From contig JAFGVD010000035.1 of assembly GCA_016938135.1 (NCBI GenBank), forward strand, positions 1-54,916: a DNA stretch of 54,916 nt, given 5' to 3'. Position 1 is the stretch's first letter. Each line of letters opens with the position of its first letter. Of this stretch, positions 46,357 to 54,916 are shown in pieces. A model generated the notes under the pieces. That model did no database searches. It was not told the origin of the DNA and was given only the letters and a program-made list of their open reading frames with translations. The DNA comes from Coriobacteriia bacterium. GTDB taxonomy: Bacteria > Actinomycetota > Coriobacteriia > Anaerosomatales > Anaerosomataceae. The translations under genes and the position numbers were made by a program.

Positions 46357-46725
46357 TTAAAACTCGAGGCCAGCGCTGCGCGCGCCCTCAGCAAGTGACT
46401 TCACACGGCCGTGATAGAGCTGACCGCCACGGTCGAATACGACCGTCTTGATTCCCGCATCGAGCGCCCGACGGCCGACGAGTTCGCCGACCACTTTGGC
46501 CGCGTCGACATTCGAGCCGTTCTTGACCTCAGAGCGCAGCTCGGCATCGATCGACGAAGCCGCAACAAGCGTGGTGCCAGAGAGGTCATCGATGAGCTGT
46601 GCGTAGATGTTCGAGTTCGAACGGGTCACGCGCAGGCGCGGCCGCTCGGCAGTGCCGGAAACCTTTCCCCGCACTCTACGCTGACGGCGGGCGAGACCTG
46701 CCGCCTTTGCCTTCATCTTGTCCAT
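46357..46725 (-). CDS. rplR: 50S ribosomal protein L18
   Basis: 122 residues, basic N-terminus ([36 protein letters not shown]) and the C-terminal [20 protein letters not shown]; binds 5S rRNA with L5. 57 bases after rplF. Confidence 0.96.
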   Translation of the reverse strand: MDKMKAKAAGLARRQRRVRGKVSGTAERPRLRVTRSNSNIYAQLIDDLSGTTLVAASSIDAELRSEVKNGSNVDAAKVVGELVGRRALDAGIKTVVFDRGGQLYHGRVKSLAEGARSAGLEF

Positions 46726-46782
46726 GATCGCTTCCTAACTCTCTTCAAATCACGCGACCTATCGCCGCGTGCTCGCTGTCTA

Positions 46783-47319
46783 CTACTTGGCGGCCTTACC
46801 GAGCTTGCGACGGACATGCTCGCCCGCGTACCGAACACCCTTGCCCTTGTACGGCTCCGGGGGACGGATCTTGCGGATCTCAGCGGCGACCTGACCGACG
46901 CGCTGCTTGTCGATACCCTTGACGCTGATCTTCGTGGGAGCCGGCACCTCGAAAGTGATGCCGTCTTCGGCTGTGACGATGACCGGGTGGCTGAATCCGA
47001 GACTCAGGTCCAGGTCAGCGCCCTTCAACGTCGCACGATAACCAACGCCGACGATCTCCAGGTCCTTCTGATAGCCCTCGGACACACCGACGACCATGTT
47101 GGCCACCAGGGTGCGGGTCAGGCCATGCAGTGACCGATGACGACGCTCGTCAGTGGGGCGGGTCACCAGTACCACGCCGTCCACCAACTCTATGTTGATA
47201 TCGCTCACAAAGGTCTGCGTAAGAGTCCCCTTGGGGCCTTTCACAGTGACCTCACTACCATTGATGATGACTTCCACCCCGGACGGGACCGGGATGGGCT
47301 GCTTGCCGATACGAGACAC
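46783..47319 (-). CDS. rplF: 50S ribosomal protein L6
   Basis: 178 residues, two tandem L6 folds. [32 protein letters not shown] at the start and [31 protein letters not shown] at the end. 27 bases after rpsH. Confidence 0.97.
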   Translation of the reverse strand: MSRIGKQPIPVPSGVEVIINGSEVTVKGPKGTLTQTFVSDINIELVDGVVLVTRPTDERRHRSLHGLTRTLVANMVVGVSEGYQKDLEIVGVGYRATLKGADLDLSLGFSHPVIVTAEDGITFEVPAPTKISVKGIDKQRVGQVAAEIRKIRPPEPYKGKGVRYAGEHVRRKLGKAAK

Positions 47320-47346
47320 GGCTGTGCTCCTTTCTCAGTCCGTCCG

Positions 47347-47745
47347 CTACCAGATGTATGCGATTACTTCGCCGCCGACTCCGGCGGAACGTGCCTGCTT
47401 CTCAGTCATGACGCCACGCGACGTCGAGATGACCGCAATGCCCAGTCCGCCCAGCACCCGGGGAAGCTCGTCTTTCTTCGCGTACACGCGAAGACCGGGC
47501 TTGCTGATGCGACGGATACCTGTGATGGTCCGCTTCTTGCGCGGGCCATACTTCAGGGTGATCTCAAGGGTCGCCTGCGGATCGGAGGGCTTCACCACGA
47601 AGTCGGTGACGTATCCCTCCTCTTTCATGATGCGGGCGATCTCTACGATCTTTTTCGACGACGGCATAGACACGGTGGACTGGAACGCCGAATTGGCGTT
47701 ACGCACACGTGTCAGCATGTCGGCGATAGGGTCTGTCATGCTCAT
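47347..47745 (-). CDS. rpsH: 30S ribosomal protein S8
   Basis: 132 residues. [43 protein letters not shown] and the C-terminal [26 protein letters not shown] are diagnostic. S8 is the autoregulator of the spc operon in E. coli; I did not find an obvious target here. Spacer of 102 bases to rpsN with hairpins. Confidence 0.97.
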   Translation of the reverse strand: MSMTDPIADMLTRVRNANSAFQSTVSMPSSKKIVEIARIMKEEGYVTDFVVKPSDPQATLEITLKYGPRKKRTITGIRRISKPGLRVYAKKDELPRVLGGLGIAVISTSRGVMTEKQARSAGVGGEVIAYIW

Positions 47746-47765
47746 GTTTCTTTCCTCCTATGGTC

Positions 47766-47781
47766 CGGGACATCCGTCCCG
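47766..47781 (-). other. hairpin in the rpsN-rpsH spacer
   Basis: CGGGAC (47766-47771), four bases, GTCCCG (47776-47781), followed by GC-rich sequence able to form a second small stem. No U tail. Confidence 0.4.
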
Positions 47782-47847
47782 CCGGTTCGCTCCGGCCCAT
47801 GACCGGAACGCCTGTCGGGCGGCTCAGCCCCGACGCGACTGCTCGGC

Positions 47848-48033
47848 TTACCAGCTAGCCTTGCGCACGCCGGGAAGCTCGCCGCGGCTGGCCAGCTCGC
47901 GTACACAAATACGGCACAGGCCGAACTTGCGGAAATAAGCGCGCGGACGACCGCAACGGTTACAACGGCTCACGGCGCGTACGGAATACTTCGGCTTCCG
48001 CTTCGCCTTGGCGATCATTGACTTCTTAGCCAC
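47848..48033 (-). CDS. rpsN: 30S ribosomal protein S14, type Z (zinc-binding)
   Basis: 61 residues from a GTG at 48033 with AGGAGG seven bases upstream, the standard length for the type Z form. Zinc ligands CNRCGRP and CRIC; ends [11 protein letters not shown]. Upstream extension of the frame lies in spacer and is rejected. Confidence 0.97.
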   Translation of the reverse strand: MAKKSMIAKAKRKPKYSVRAVSRCNRCGRPRAYFRKFGLCRICVRELASRGELPGVRKASW

Positions 48034-48058
48034 TGGGTGACCTCCTTGCCTGAGCAGC

Positions 48059-48073
48059 GCCGCTCTCCGCGGC
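48059..48073 (-). other. hairpin in the rplE-rpsN spacer
   Basis: GCCGC (48059-48063), five bases, GCGGC (48069-48073), within a 55-base spacer and about 15 bases before the rpsN ribosome-binding site. Short, and could be chance at this GC content. Confidence 0.3.
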
Positions 48074-48088
48074 CCCACTCGTGCTCAT

Positions 48089-48631
48089 CTATTTACTGAA
48101 CGGGAATCCGAACGCATCGAGCAGCGCCCGGCACTCCTCGTCTGTCTTCGCAGTCGTGACGAACGTGACATCAAGACCCCTGATGCGATCGACCTTGTCA
48201 TAGTCGATCTCGGGAAAGATCAGCTGCTCCGTGACGCCGAGCGAGTAGTTGCCTCGTCCGTCAAAGGACTTCGGGTTGATGCCCCGAAAGTCCCGGATTC
48301 GCGGAAGCGCGGTCGCCAAAAGGCGATCCATGAACTCCCACATACGGTCTCCACGGAGGGTGACCTTGGCGCCGATGGGCATGCCCTGGCGCAACTTGAA
48401 CGTTGCGATGGACTTCTTGGCTCGGGTGATTGCCGGCTTCTGTCCGCTGACAATCGTCAGGTCGACGATGGCCGCATCAAGCGCCTTGGCGTCCTGGACG
48501 GCCGCCCCAACACCCATGTTGAGCACTATCTTCTCGAACTTCGGGACCTGGTGGATGTTCTCGTAACCCATCTTCTCGATGAGCCCGGCAACAACCTCGT
48601 CCCTGTACTTCTCTTTGAGTCGTGGCGTCAC
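48089..48631 (-). CDS. rplE: 50S ribosomal protein L5
   Basis: 180 residues. [40 protein letters not shown] at the start; [27 protein letters not shown] and [33 protein letters not shown] follow. Binds 5S rRNA and contacts the P-site tRNA. Confidence 0.97.
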   Translation of the reverse strand: MTPRLKEKYRDEVVAGLIEKMGYENIHQVPKFEKIVLNMGVGAAVQDAKALDAAIVDLTIVSGQKPAITRAKKSIATFKLRQGMPIGAKVTLRGDRMWEFMDRLLATALPRIRDFRGINPKSFDGRGNYSLGVTEQLIFPEIDYDKVDRIRGLDVTFVTTAKTDEECRALLDAFGFPFSK

Positions 48632-48687
48632 TGCCTCTTCCCTTCACTTTTCTGCGCCCGCCAGATTGCCGACCCGACGGGACTTAG

Positions 48688-48706
48688 CATCCGATGGTAT
48701 CGGATG
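48688..48706 (-). other. hairpin directly after rplX
   Basis: Perfect eight-base-pair stem CATCCGAT (48688-48695) and ATCGGATG (48699-48706) with a three-base loop, ending one base from the rplX stop codon. The message continues to rplE, so it is not an efficient terminator. Confidence 0.55.
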
Positions 48707-48707
48707 A

Positions 48708-49031
48708 CTACTTATCGATGTCCTTGCCGCACTTCTTGCATACTCGAGTACGCACGCCATCATCGCGCCTGCGCGCAACGCGGGTGGGCTCGCCGCAGCT
48801 CGGGCAAACCAGCATCACGTTAGAAACGTGGATCGTGCCTTCCATCTCGAGAATCCCGCCCTGCGGGTTCTTCTGACTCGGGCGCGAGTGCTTCTTGATC
48901 ATATGTACGTTCTCCACGACCACACGCTCGGCTTGGGGGTTGGAACGCAGGACTTTGCCTTCCTTGCCCTTGTCCTTGCCGGCGATGACCCGGACTCTGT
49001 CGCCCTTGTGGATCGTCATCGACTTCGCCAT
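48708..49031 (-). CDS. rplX: 50S ribosomal protein L24 with C-terminal zinc ribbon
   Basis: 107 residues. The N-terminal KOW motif (IHKGDRVRVIAGKDKGKEGKVL) is normal; NVHMIKKHSRPSQKNPQGGI is conserved. The C-terminal part has CPSCGEP and CKKCGKD (four Cys), a zinc ribbon present in some bacterial L24 proteins and missing from E. coli L24. 13 bases after rplN. Confidence 0.96.
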   Translation of the reverse strand: MAKSMTIHKGDRVRVIAGKDKGKEGKVLRSNPQAERVVVENVHMIKKHSRPSQKNPQGGILEMEGTIHVSNVMLVCPSCGEPTRVARRRDDGVRTRVCKKCGKDIDK

Positions 49032-49044
49032 TTTCGCAAACCTC

Positions 49045-49413
49045 CTAAAGGACCTCGGGCGCGAGTGAGACGATCTTCATGAACTTGCGATCACGAAGCT
49101 CACGCGCCACGGGGCCGAAGATGCGAGTGCCGCGGGGGTTACCCTGTGCGTCGATGATGACGGCGGCATTCTCATCAAACCGGATGTAGCTGCCGTCGGG
49201 ACGACGGACCTCTTTCTTGGTGCGCACGACGACCGCTTTCACGACGTCACCCTTCTTGACGGTGCCGTTCGGGATAGCCTCTTTCACCGTGCATACGATC
49301 GTATCGCCGACATACGCGTAACGACGCTTCGAGCCGCCCAGCACCTTGATGCAGAGCACCCGGCGTGCACCCGAATTGTCGGCCACTCTTAGCCGGCTTT
49401 CTGCCTGAATCAT
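49045..49413 (-). CDS. rplN: 50S ribosomal protein L14
   Basis: 122 residues. [28 protein letters not shown] and [14 protein letters not shown] are signature segments. It sits at the intersubunit face. 58 bases after rpsQ. Confidence 0.97.
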   Translation of the reverse strand: MIQAESRLRVADNSGARRVLCIKVLGGSKRRYAYVGDTIVCTVKEAIPNGTVKKGDVVKAVVVRTKKEVRRPDGSYIRFDENAAVIIDAQGNPRGTRIFGPVARELRDRKFMKIVSLAPEVL

Positions 49414-49432
49414 TGCTTCCTCCGTACCTTCC

Positions 49433-49446
49433 CGGTCATCGGACCG
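49433..49446 (-). other. small hairpin in the rpsQ-rplN spacer
   Basis: CGGTC (49433-49437), four bases, GACCG (49442-49446). Five base pairs only, so weak. Confidence 0.3.
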
Positions 49447-49471
49447 TTCGACATGCCCGAGCGGACCAGTG

Positions 49472-49732
49472 CTACTTGGCCTTCTCTACAATCTCCACGA
49501 GGCGCCAGCGCTTCAGTTTAGAGACAGGTCGCGTCTCCATGATGACCACACGGTCACCGACCTCAGCGAGGTTCTCCTCGTCATGCGCGTGGAACTTGGT
49601 GCTGTGCGTGAGCATCTTGCCGTACAGCGCGTGCTTCTTGCGGTCTTCGACCAGCACCACGCATGTCTTGTCGCCGGCTGCGGATACCACGATCCCCTGC
49701 CGTTCCTTGCGACTGTTACGAACGGTGTCCAT
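49472..49732 (-). CDS. rpsQ: 30S ribosomal protein S17
   Basis: 86 residues from the ATG at 49732, nine bases after [39 protein letters not shown] and [32 protein letters not shown] are diagnostic. The longer frame upstream overlaps rpmC and is not the gene. Confidence 0.97.
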   Translation of the reverse strand: MDTVRNSRKERQGIVVSAAGDKTCVVLVEDRKKHALYGKMLTHSTKFHAHDEENLAEVGDRVVIMETRPVSKLKRWRLVEIVEKAK

Positions 49733-49751
49733 CCTGTGATCCCTCCTCGCC

Positions 49752-49964
49752 CTATGACGCCTGGCTGCGTGCCGCGTCGATCTCACGGACGCGCAGCTCA
49801 GTGTGCAGGCGGGCGATGACTTTCTTGACGGCGTTGATGCGCTGGGGATTGTCCAGCTGGCCCGTTGCAAGCTGGAACCTCAGGTTGAACAGCTCCGCAC
49901 GGGACTCCTTGATCTTCTCCAGCAATTCGCTGTCCTGAAGATCTCTGATCTCTGTTGCTTTCAT
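49752..49964 (-). CDS. rpmC: 50S ribosomal protein L29
   Basis: 70 residues, two long helices: [42 protein letters not shown] is typical. Its ATG directly follows the rplP TAA (no gap), so translation is coupled. Lies at the polypeptide exit. Confidence 0.96.
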   Translation of the reverse strand: MKATEIRDLQDSELLEKIKESRAELFNLRFQLATGQLDNPQRINAVKKVIARLHTELRVREIDAARSQAS

Positions 49965-50390
49965 TTACGCCTCACCGCCAGCATCTGATCTGGTGACGAA
50001 CTTGCACTTGATGGGCAGCTTCTGAGCCGCAAGGCGCATGGCCTCTTTGGCGACTTCATCGCTGACACCGGCGATTTCGAACATGATACGGCCGGGCTTG
50101 ACGACTGCTACCCACTTCTCGGGGTTACCCTTACCGGAACCCATGCGGGTCTCGGCAGGCTTCTGCGTGATGGGCTTGTCCGGGAAGATGTTGATCCAGA
50201 CCTTACCGCCACGCTTCATATAACGGGTCATTGCGATACGAGCGGCCTCGATCTGACGGTTCGTGATCCAAGCCGGCTCAAGCGCCTTGAGGCCGTATTC
50301 ACCGAAGTTCACTTCGGTGCCGCCTTTCGCGACGCCCTTCCGGGAGCCACGCTGCACCTTACGGTGCTTTACTCGCTTAGGCAGCAGCAT
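49965..50390 (-). CDS. rplP: 50S ribosomal protein L16
   Basis: 141 residues. [39 protein letters not shown] and [24 protein letters not shown] are diagnostic. It abuts rpsC upstream and rpmC downstream with no spacer. Confidence 0.97.
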   Translation of the reverse strand: MLLPKRVKHRKVQRGSRKGVAKGGTEVNFGEYGLKALEPAWITNRQIEAARIAMTRYMKRGGKVWINIFPDKPITQKPAETRMGSGKGNPEKWVAVVKPGRIMFEIAGVSDEVAKEAMRLAAQKLPIKCKFVTRSDAGGEA

Positions 50391-51113
50391 CTAGCTTCTC
50401 CCTTCACCTTCGCGCCGACGACCGCGGTTAGAGCGGTTCGGACGCTGACGCTCGGCAGGCGCCTGCTCAAGAGCGGTCTGGGTCTGGCCGGGCATGACGT
50501 CGCCCTTGTAGATCCACACCTTGACGCCGATGCCACCAAATGTGGTCACAGCCATGGCTGTTCCGTAGTCGATCTTCGCACGAAGAGTGTGGAGCGGAAC
50601 GCGACCCTCGCGATACCACTCACGACGACCCATCTCCGCGCCGCCCAGACGACCGGAGCACTGGATCCGGATACCCGGGGCACCGCTCTTCATCGCGCTC
50701 GTGACCGCCTTCTTCATAGCGCGGCGGAACGAGACACGACCGACGAGCTGCTCGGCAACGCTCTGTGCGACGAGCGTGGCGTCAAGCTCGGGACGCTTGA
50801 TCTCTACGATGTTCACTGCAACGGGACGACCGGCAAGCTTCTCCAGCTCCTTGCGGAGTGTGTCTACTTCGGCGCCCTTCTTCCCGATGACGATGCCGGG
50901 ACGAGCAGTGTAGAGCTCAACGATGACCTTGTCGCCCTTGCGCTGGATGTCGACGCGCGACACAGCGGCGCGAGCAAGCTTCGCCTGCAGGTACTTGCGA
51001 ATGCCAAGATCCTCGGCGAGGGTCACGCTGTAGTTCTTGCCCTCGTACCACCGGGAACGCCAGTCCTCGGTGATGCCGAGCCGCAGACCGATGGGATGGA
51101 CCTTCTGACCCAT
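50391..51113 (-). CDS. rpsC: 30S ribosomal protein S3
   Basis: 240 residues from the ATG at 51113, nine bases after GAGGAGG that overlaps the end of rpl[21 protein letters not shown], the KH domain loop [12 protein letters not shown] and [17 protein letters not shown] are diagnostic. A basic disordered tail ([20 protein letters not shown]) extends beyond the core. Confidence 0.97.
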   Translation of the reverse strand: MGQKVHPIGLRLGITEDWRSRWYEGKNYSVTLAEDLGIRKYLQAKLARAAVSRVDIQRKGDKVIVELYTARPGIVIGKKGAEVDTLRKELEKLAGRPVAVNIVEIKRPELDATLVAQSVAEQLVGRVSFRRAMKKAVTSAMKSGAPGIRIQCSGRLGGAEMGRREWYREGRVPLHTLRAKIDYGTAMAVTTFGGIGVKVWIYKGDVMPGQTQTALEQAPAERQRPNRSNRGRRREGEGRS

Positions 51114-51117
51114 GCTG

Positions 51118-51459
51118 CTACGCCTCCTCTCGCTGCTTGACGACGACCGTGATATGGCTGGTGCGCTTGTTGATCTTGGACGCACGGCCCATAGCACGCG
51201 GACGGATGCGCTTGAGAGTAGGACCCTCGTTCACATACGCCTCCGAGACATACAGCGTCTCGGGTTTGATCTTAAGGTTCTTCTCGGCATTGGCCGCAGC
51301 GCTGTGCACGACCTTGCCAACGACCTCAGCGGCTGCTCGAGGCGTGAACTTCAAGATCGCCTCGGCCTCCGCCACGGACTTGCCGCGAACGAGGTCGACG
51401 ACGAGACGCGCCTTGCGCGCGCTCACCCTCACGTATCTCGCTGTTGCTTTGGCTTCCAT
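51118..51459 (-). CDS. rplV: 50S ribosomal protein L22
   Basis: 113 residues. [34 protein letters not shown] and the tunnel loop near [25 protein letters not shown] are diagnostic. Four bases before rpsC. Confidence 0.97.
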   Translation of the reverse strand: MEAKATARYVRVSARKARLVVDLVRGKSVAEAEAILKFTPRAAAEVVGKVVHSAAANAEKNLKIKPETLYVSEAYVNEGPTLKRIRPRAMGRASKINKRTSHITVVVKQREEA

Positions 51460-51480
51460 GTACTCTTCCTCCGACTGTCA

Positions 51481-51513
51481 CCCGGGCCGATGCTCGTTGG
51501 TGAGCTACCCGGG
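51481..51513 (-). other. nested hairpin in the rpsS-rplV spacer
   Basis: CCCGGG (51481-51486) and CCCGGG (51508-51513), self-complementary, enclosing GCTC and GAGC around a six-base loop. It lies about 20 bases after the rpsS stop. No U tail. Confidence 0.5.
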
Positions 51514-51531
51514 TTGTGGACCCTCAGGCGA

Positions 51532-51801
51532 CTAGCGCCTGCCCTTTGCTGCATGCCCGCGGAATGTGCGCGTGGGCGCGAACTCTCCGAACTTGTGGCC
51601 GACCATGGACTCGGTGACATACACCGGCACATGCTTGCGACCGTCGTGCACAGCGACCGTGTGGCCGACCATCTCAGGGAAGATAGTCGAGGCACGCGAC
51701 CACGTCTTGATGACCTTCTTCTCGCCGGCCTCGTTCATCTTCTGGATACGCTCCAGAAGACGCGGCTCGACGTAGGGTCCCTTCTTCAGGCTTCTGCTCA
51801 T
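51532..51801 (-). CDS. rpsS: 30S ribosomal protein S19
   Basis: 89 residues. [61 protein letters not shown] is the conserved body. 27 bases after rplB. Confidence 0.97.
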   Translation of the reverse strand: MSRSLKKGPYVEPRLLERIQKMNEAGEKKVIKTWSRASTIFPEMVGHTVAVHDGRKHVPVYVTESMVGHKFGEFAPTRTFRGHAAKGRR

Positions 51802-51828
51802 GGTCTGACTCCAGCTCCTTAGCCCGCG

Positions 51829-52659
51829 CTACTTCTTGCGACGGCGAATGATCATCCGGTCGGACGCCTTGTTCTTGTGACGCGTACGGTGGCCCTTGGT
51901 GGGAACACCCCATGGCGTTACAGGATGACGGCCAGCGGTCTTGTTCTTGCCCTCGCCACCACCGTGCGGGTGGTCGACCGGGTTCATCGCAGTACCACGA
52001 ACCGTCGGGCGGACACCCTTCCAGCGATTACGCCCGGCCTTACCGATCGAGATACCTTCGTGCTCAGCGTTGCCTACCACGCCAACCGTTGCACGGCAGG
52101 TGAGTGGCACCATACGCATCTCAGAAGACGGCATACGCAAGATAGCGTTGGGTCCCTCCTTCGCCATCAGCTGAGCCGATGTACCCGCAGAACGGGCCAG
52201 TGCTGCACCCCTACCCGGCTGCATTTCGATCGCATGCACCACCGTACCGGTAGGGATGTTCTCAAGCGGCAGCGAGTTGCCGGGCTTGATGTCGGAGCCA
52301 GGTCCGGACTGGACCATGTCGCCAACGCCCAACTTCTGCGGGGCCAGGATGTAGCGCTTCTCGCCATCGGCATAGTGCAGCAGCGCGATACGAGCAGACC
52401 GGTTGGGGTCATACTCGATCGATGCGACCTTGGCGGGAACGCCGTCCTTGTTCCGCTTGAAATCGATCTTGCGGTAACGCCTCTTGTGGCCGCCACCCTG
52501 GTGACGCGTGGTGATACGACCATTGTTGTTGCGGCCACCCTTTTTGGGGAGCGGCTCGAGCAGCGACTTCTCAGGAGTCGTCTTCGTGATGTCTGCAAAG
52601 TCAGACACCGTCTGGAATCGACGTCCTGGTGATGTCGGCTTGTACCTCTTCAGTCCCAT
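51829..52659 (-). CDS. rplB: 50S ribosomal protein L2
   Basis: 276 residues, normal length. [25 protein letters not shown] at the start; [22 protein letters not shown]; and the peptidyl-transferase-proximal [27 protein letters not shown] with the conserved His. Preceded by a 125-base spacer with a strong hairpin. Confidence 0.98.
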   Translation of the reverse strand: MGLKRYKPTSPGRRFQTVSDFADITKTTPEKSLLEPLPKKGGRNNNGRITTRHQGGGHKRRYRKIDFKRNKDGVPAKVASIEYDPNRSARIALLHYADGEKRYILAPQKLGVGDMVQSGPGSDIKPGNSLPLENIPTGTVVHAIEMQPGRGAALARSAGTSAQLMAKEGPNAILRMPSSEMRMVPLTCRATVGVVGNAEHEGISIGKAGRNRWKGVRPTVRGTAMNPVDHPHGGGEGKNKTAGRHPVTPWGVPTKGHRTRHKNKASDRMIIRRRKK

Positions 52660-52727
52660 CGTGTCTCCTTCCGTCCGATCGCCGGTCCACCTGGGACTAG
52701 TGACCCGAACCCGGACCTACCACGGTG

Positions 52728-52759
52728 CCGGGCGGCTCCATCATGGAGCGAGTGCCCGG
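52728..52759 (-). other. strong nested hairpin in the rplW-rplB spacer
   Basis: Outer CCGGGC (52728-52733) and GCCCGG (52754-52759); inner GCTCCAT (52735-52741) and ATGGAGC (52743-52749) with a one-base centre, so 13 base pairs in total with small internal loops. No U tail; transcription must pass it to reach rplB and everything downstream. Confidence 0.6.
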
Positions 52760-52784
52760 ATAGCCGTGTACTCTACTTGCTTAC

Positions 52785-53072
52785 CTATCGACCTTCGAAG
52801 AAGTCGATCTTGTCGCCAGCCTTGACGGTGACGACAGCCTTCTTCCATGTACGCGTGAAACCCTTGTTGTACCTAAGACGACGAGGCTTCCCGTTCACCG
52901 TCATCGTGTTCACCTTGGTGACCGTCACGCCGAAGATCTCCTGGATCGCCTGAGCGATCGCCGGCTTCGTGGCACGACGCTCCACCTCGAAGGTGTAGCG
53001 GTTCTGCTCCATGAGCGCGTAAGACTTCTCGGACACTATGGGCCGAAGAATCACGTTGTGCGCATCATACAT
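52785..53072 (-). CDS. rplW: 50S ribosomal protein L23
   Basis: 95 residues from the ATG at 53072, which shares one base with the rplD TAA (TAATG). NVILRPIVSEKSYALMEQNRYTFEV and TMTVNGKPRRLR are diagnostic. Docking site for trigger factor and SRP at the exit tunnel. Confidence 0.96.
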   Translation of the reverse strand: MYDAHNVILRPIVSEKSYALMEQNRYTFEVERRATKPAIAQAIQEIFGVTVTKVNTMTVNGKPRRLRYNKGFTRTWKKAVVTVKAGDKIDFFEGR

Positions 53073-53695
53073 TACTTGAGCACCCCCTCGAGCCACTCGA
53101 GGGCCGGTTTTGTGAAGAGCACGGATACGTTGTCGACGAGGTCATAGGTGTTGGCCTCTGCCGCGGTGATCACACGCACTTTGTCGATGTTACGCAGCGA
53201 CTTGATCGCGACCATATCGTCGTTGGCGACGACCACGGTGACCCGTCCCTTGATGCCAAGCGCGCTCAGCGTAGCCGCAGCGGTCTTGGTCGAAGGCTCA
53301 GTGAGACCGAAACCGTCGACGACGAACAGGTTCTCCTCGGCGTACTTGGCCGAAAGAGCACTGCGCATCGCGAGCTTGATGAGCTTCTTCGGCACCTTGA
53401 ACGCATAGCTGCGCGTGTGGGGACCGAAGACGACGCCACCGCCCGACCACTGAGGTGCGCGGATCGTACCCTGACGGGCGCGACCTGTGCCTTTCTGACG
53501 CCACGGCTTCGCGCCACCGCCGCGGACTTCACCGCGGGTCTTGGTGTTCGCGGTGCCCTGACGGCGAGCCGCAAGCTGACTACGCACGACCTGATGCATC
53601 GCAAACGTGTTCGGCTCAACGGCGAAGACGGTCTCGGCGAGAGCAGCCTCGCCCACCTTCTTGCCTGATATGTCTTTTACTTCAACAGTTGCCAT
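53072..53695 (-). CDS. rplD: 50S ribosomal protein L4
   Basis: 207 residues. The tunnel loop ARRQGTANTKTRGEVRGGGAKPWRQKGTGRARQGTIRAPQWSGGGVVFGP is intact. L4 controls the S10 operon in E. coli through a leader before rpsJ; only 40 bases separate tuf and rpsJ here, so that mechanism is unlikely in the same form. 31 bases after rplC. Confidence 0.97.
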   Translation of the reverse strand: MATVEVKDISGKKVGEAALAETVFAVEPNTFAMHQVVRSQLAARRQGTANTKTRGEVRGGGAKPWRQKGTGRARQGTIRAPQWSGGGVVFGPHTRSYAFKVPKKLIKLAMRSALSAKYAEENLFVVDGFGLTEPSTKTAAATLSALGIKGRVTVVVANDDMVAIKSLRNIDKVRVITAAEANTYDLVDNVSVLFTKPALEWLEGVLK

Positions 53696-53726
53696 CGTTC
53701 ACTCCTTGCAAAGCCTGACGCTTACG

Positions 53727-54347
53727 TCAGACGGTACGGATCGTCAGAAGGCTGTTCTTACCGCCAGGTACGGCACCCTTCACAAGCAGAAGATTCTGCT
53801 CCACATCGACGCGCACGACCTCGAGGTTACGGACGGTGATCGTCTCGCTACCCATGTGGCCCGGCATCTTCTTCCCCTTGAAGACACGTGAGGGGGTCGC
53901 ACACTGACCTACAGAACCCGGTGCACGGTGGAAGTGCGACCCGTGGCCTCCGGGACCGCCCTTGAAGTTGTGCCGCTTGATAGTACCGGCAAACCCCTTG
54001 CCCTTGCTGGTGCCTGTTGCGTGGACATGCGAGCCAGGCTCGAAGATATCGACCTTGATCTCCTCGCCGACCTTGAACTCCTCGCCATCCGCAAGACGGA
54101 TCTCCGAGAGATAACGCTTCGGAGCGACACCCGCCTTCGCGAAGTGACCCTTCATGGGCCGGTTGACCTTTGACTCCTTGATATCGCCGAACCCGATCTG
54201 AATAGCACGGTAGCCATCCTTCGCGAGCGTGCGAACCTGGGAGACGACACAGGGCCCGGCTTCGATGACGGTGACAGGGATGAGCCTGTCGTCATCGCTC
54301 CAGACCTGGGACATCCCCAGTTTCCTACCGAGTATTGCCTTTCCCAT
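53727..54347 (-). CDS. rplC: 50S ribosomal protein L3
   Basis: 206 residues from the ATG at 54347 (AAGGTGG upstream), giving [56 protein letters not shown] is the long peptidyl-transferase loop. The longer frame extends into the hairpin-bearing spacer and is rejected. Confidence 0.97.
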   Translation of the reverse strand: MGKAILGRKLGMSQVWSDDDRLIPVTVIEAGPCVVSQVRTLAKDGYRAIQIGFGDIKESKVNRPMKGHFAKAGVAPKRYLSEIRLADGEEFKVGEEIKVDIFEPGSHVHATGTSKGKGFAGTIKRHNFKGGPGGHGSHFHRAPGSVGQCATPSRVFKGKKMPGHMGSETITVRNLEVVRVDVEQNLLLVKGAVPGGKNSLLTIRTV

Positions 54348-54427
54348 CGTCCCACCTTCTAGCTCGTGCGGTCTTGGGACCATCAGCAGCACGGATTGCC
54401 ACTTCCCCAGCGGACCACTTCCACTTA

Positions 54428-54449
54428 CCGATGAGCCTGCGCTCATCGG
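54428..54449 (-). other. hairpin in the rpsJ-rplC spacer
   Basis: Perfect nine-base-pair stem CCGATGAGC (54428-54436) and GCTCATCGG (54441-54449) with a four-base loop, 12 bases after the rpsJ stop, in a 114-base spacer. No U tail on the transcribed strand. Confidence 0.6.
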
Positions 54450-54461
54450 GGCAAACCCTTG

Positions 54462-54770
54462 TTAGAGCTTGATCTCGATATCTACGCCCGCGGGGAGATC
54501 GAGTCGCATGAGCGAATCGACCGTCTTGGGCGTGGGCTCGAGAATGTCGATGAGGCGCTTGTGCGTCTTCATCTCGAAATGCTCCCGGCTGTCTTTGTTA
54601 ACATGCGGCGAGCGTATCACGCAATAGAGATTACGCTCTGTAGGCAGCGGGATCGGTCCCGCGACCTTTGCGCCGGTCTTCTGCGCGGTCTCCACGATCA
54701 GCTTCGTGGACTGATCCACGATCTCGTGATCGTAAGCCTTCAACCGGATCCTGATCTTCTGGTTCGCCAA
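54462..54770 (-). CDS. rpsJ: 30S ribosomal protein S10
   Basis: 102 residues. [43 protein letters not shown] and [23 protein letters not shown] are diagnostic; also the transcription antitermination factor NusE. 40 bases after tuf, so probably on the str-S10 message. Confidence 0.98.
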   Translation of the reverse strand: MANQKIRIRLKAYDHEIVDQSTKLIVETAQKTGAKVAGPIPLPTERNLYCVIRSPHVNKDSREHFEMKTHKRLIDILEPTPKTVDSLMRLDLPAGVDIEIKL

Positions 54771-54810
54771 CTCTCAACCCTCCGTCACAAAATGGAACGA
54801 GTCGCCTCGA

Positions 54811-54916
54811 TTACTTCAAGATCTTCGTAACACGGCCCGAGCCAACGGTGCGGCCACCTTCGCGGATAGCGAAGCGCAGGCCGTCTTCCATCGCGATCGG
54901 GTTGATGAGCTCACCA
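54811..54916 (-). CDS. tuf: elongation factor Tu, C-terminal end (gene continues beyond window)
   Basis: The last 34 codons are visible: [20 protein letters not shown] then [13 protein letters not shown] and TAA. This is the unmistakable end of EF-Tu, which delivers aminoacyl-tRNA to the ribosome. Its place directly before rpsJ implies that the str operon (rpsL, rpsG, fusA, tuf) continues outside the window. Confidence 0.95.
   Translation of the reverse strand, partial: GELINPIAMEDGLRFAIREGGRTVGSGRVTKILK

Noticed and set aside
54771-54810. L4-type S10 leader before rpsJ
   Set aside because: Only 40 bases separate tuf and rpsJ and no long stem is visible.

Overview
The window is a dense, almost one-stranded block of housekeeping genes from a bacterium with actinobacterial gene order. 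I infer the class Coriobacteriia or a close relative. The grounds are a GC-rich sequence, frequent GTG and TTG starts, a guaB3-guaA pair, proteins with cell-wall-binding repeat 2 (CWB2), a V-type ATP synthase operon, and an order that follows the actinobacterial series S10-spc-alpha, rplM-rpsI, glmM, glmS, acpS, nnr, alr, tsaE-tsaB-rimI-tsaD, groES-groEL, guaB3-guaA. All genes are on the minus strand except an amidase, a LysE-type exporter and a 114-residue orphan.

Read in the direction of transcription (high to low coordinates), the window opens with the end of tuf. The complete S10, spc and alpha ribosomal series follows (rpsJ to rplQ, with secY, adk, map, infA, rpmJ and rpoA). Next come an ECF transporter energizing module (ecfA1-ecfA2-ecfT), truA, and rplM-rpsI behind a strong promoter. 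A cell-envelope precursor group comes next: glmM, then glmS controlled by a clearly recognisable glmS ribozyme, acpS, the NAD(P)H-hydrate repair enzyme, a CBS-domain protein and alr. After that lies a nine-gene V-type ATP synthase operon (H-I-K-E-C-F-A-B-D).

Beyond a small plus-strand orphan gene is an operon of nitroreductase, family 4 uracil-DNA glycosylase, tsaE, tsaB and a rimI-tsaD fusion; the last three make the tRNA t6A modification. Then come a secreted CWB2 protein with a pre-peptidase C-terminal-like domain, groES-groEL under a CIRCE (HrcA) operator placed at the predicted start site, a plus-strand LysE exporter, ychF, a plus-strand secreted amidase with three CWB2 repeats, guaB3-guaA, chorismate mutase plus DAHP synthase, a small zinc-ribbon protein, and most of pcrA/uvrD cut by the window edge.

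I see no CRISPR array, insertion sequence, prophage, tRNA or rRNA gene, defence system or biosynthetic cluster. The most interesting signals are RNA-level: the glmS ribozyme in an actinobacterial-type genome, a hairpin that would hide the ribosome-binding site of the zinc-ribbon gene, a leader hairpin on rplM, and GC-rich hairpins in nearly every long spacer of the ribosomal superoperon. The V-ATPase operon also appears to interrupt an otherwise conserved actinobacterial gene series.
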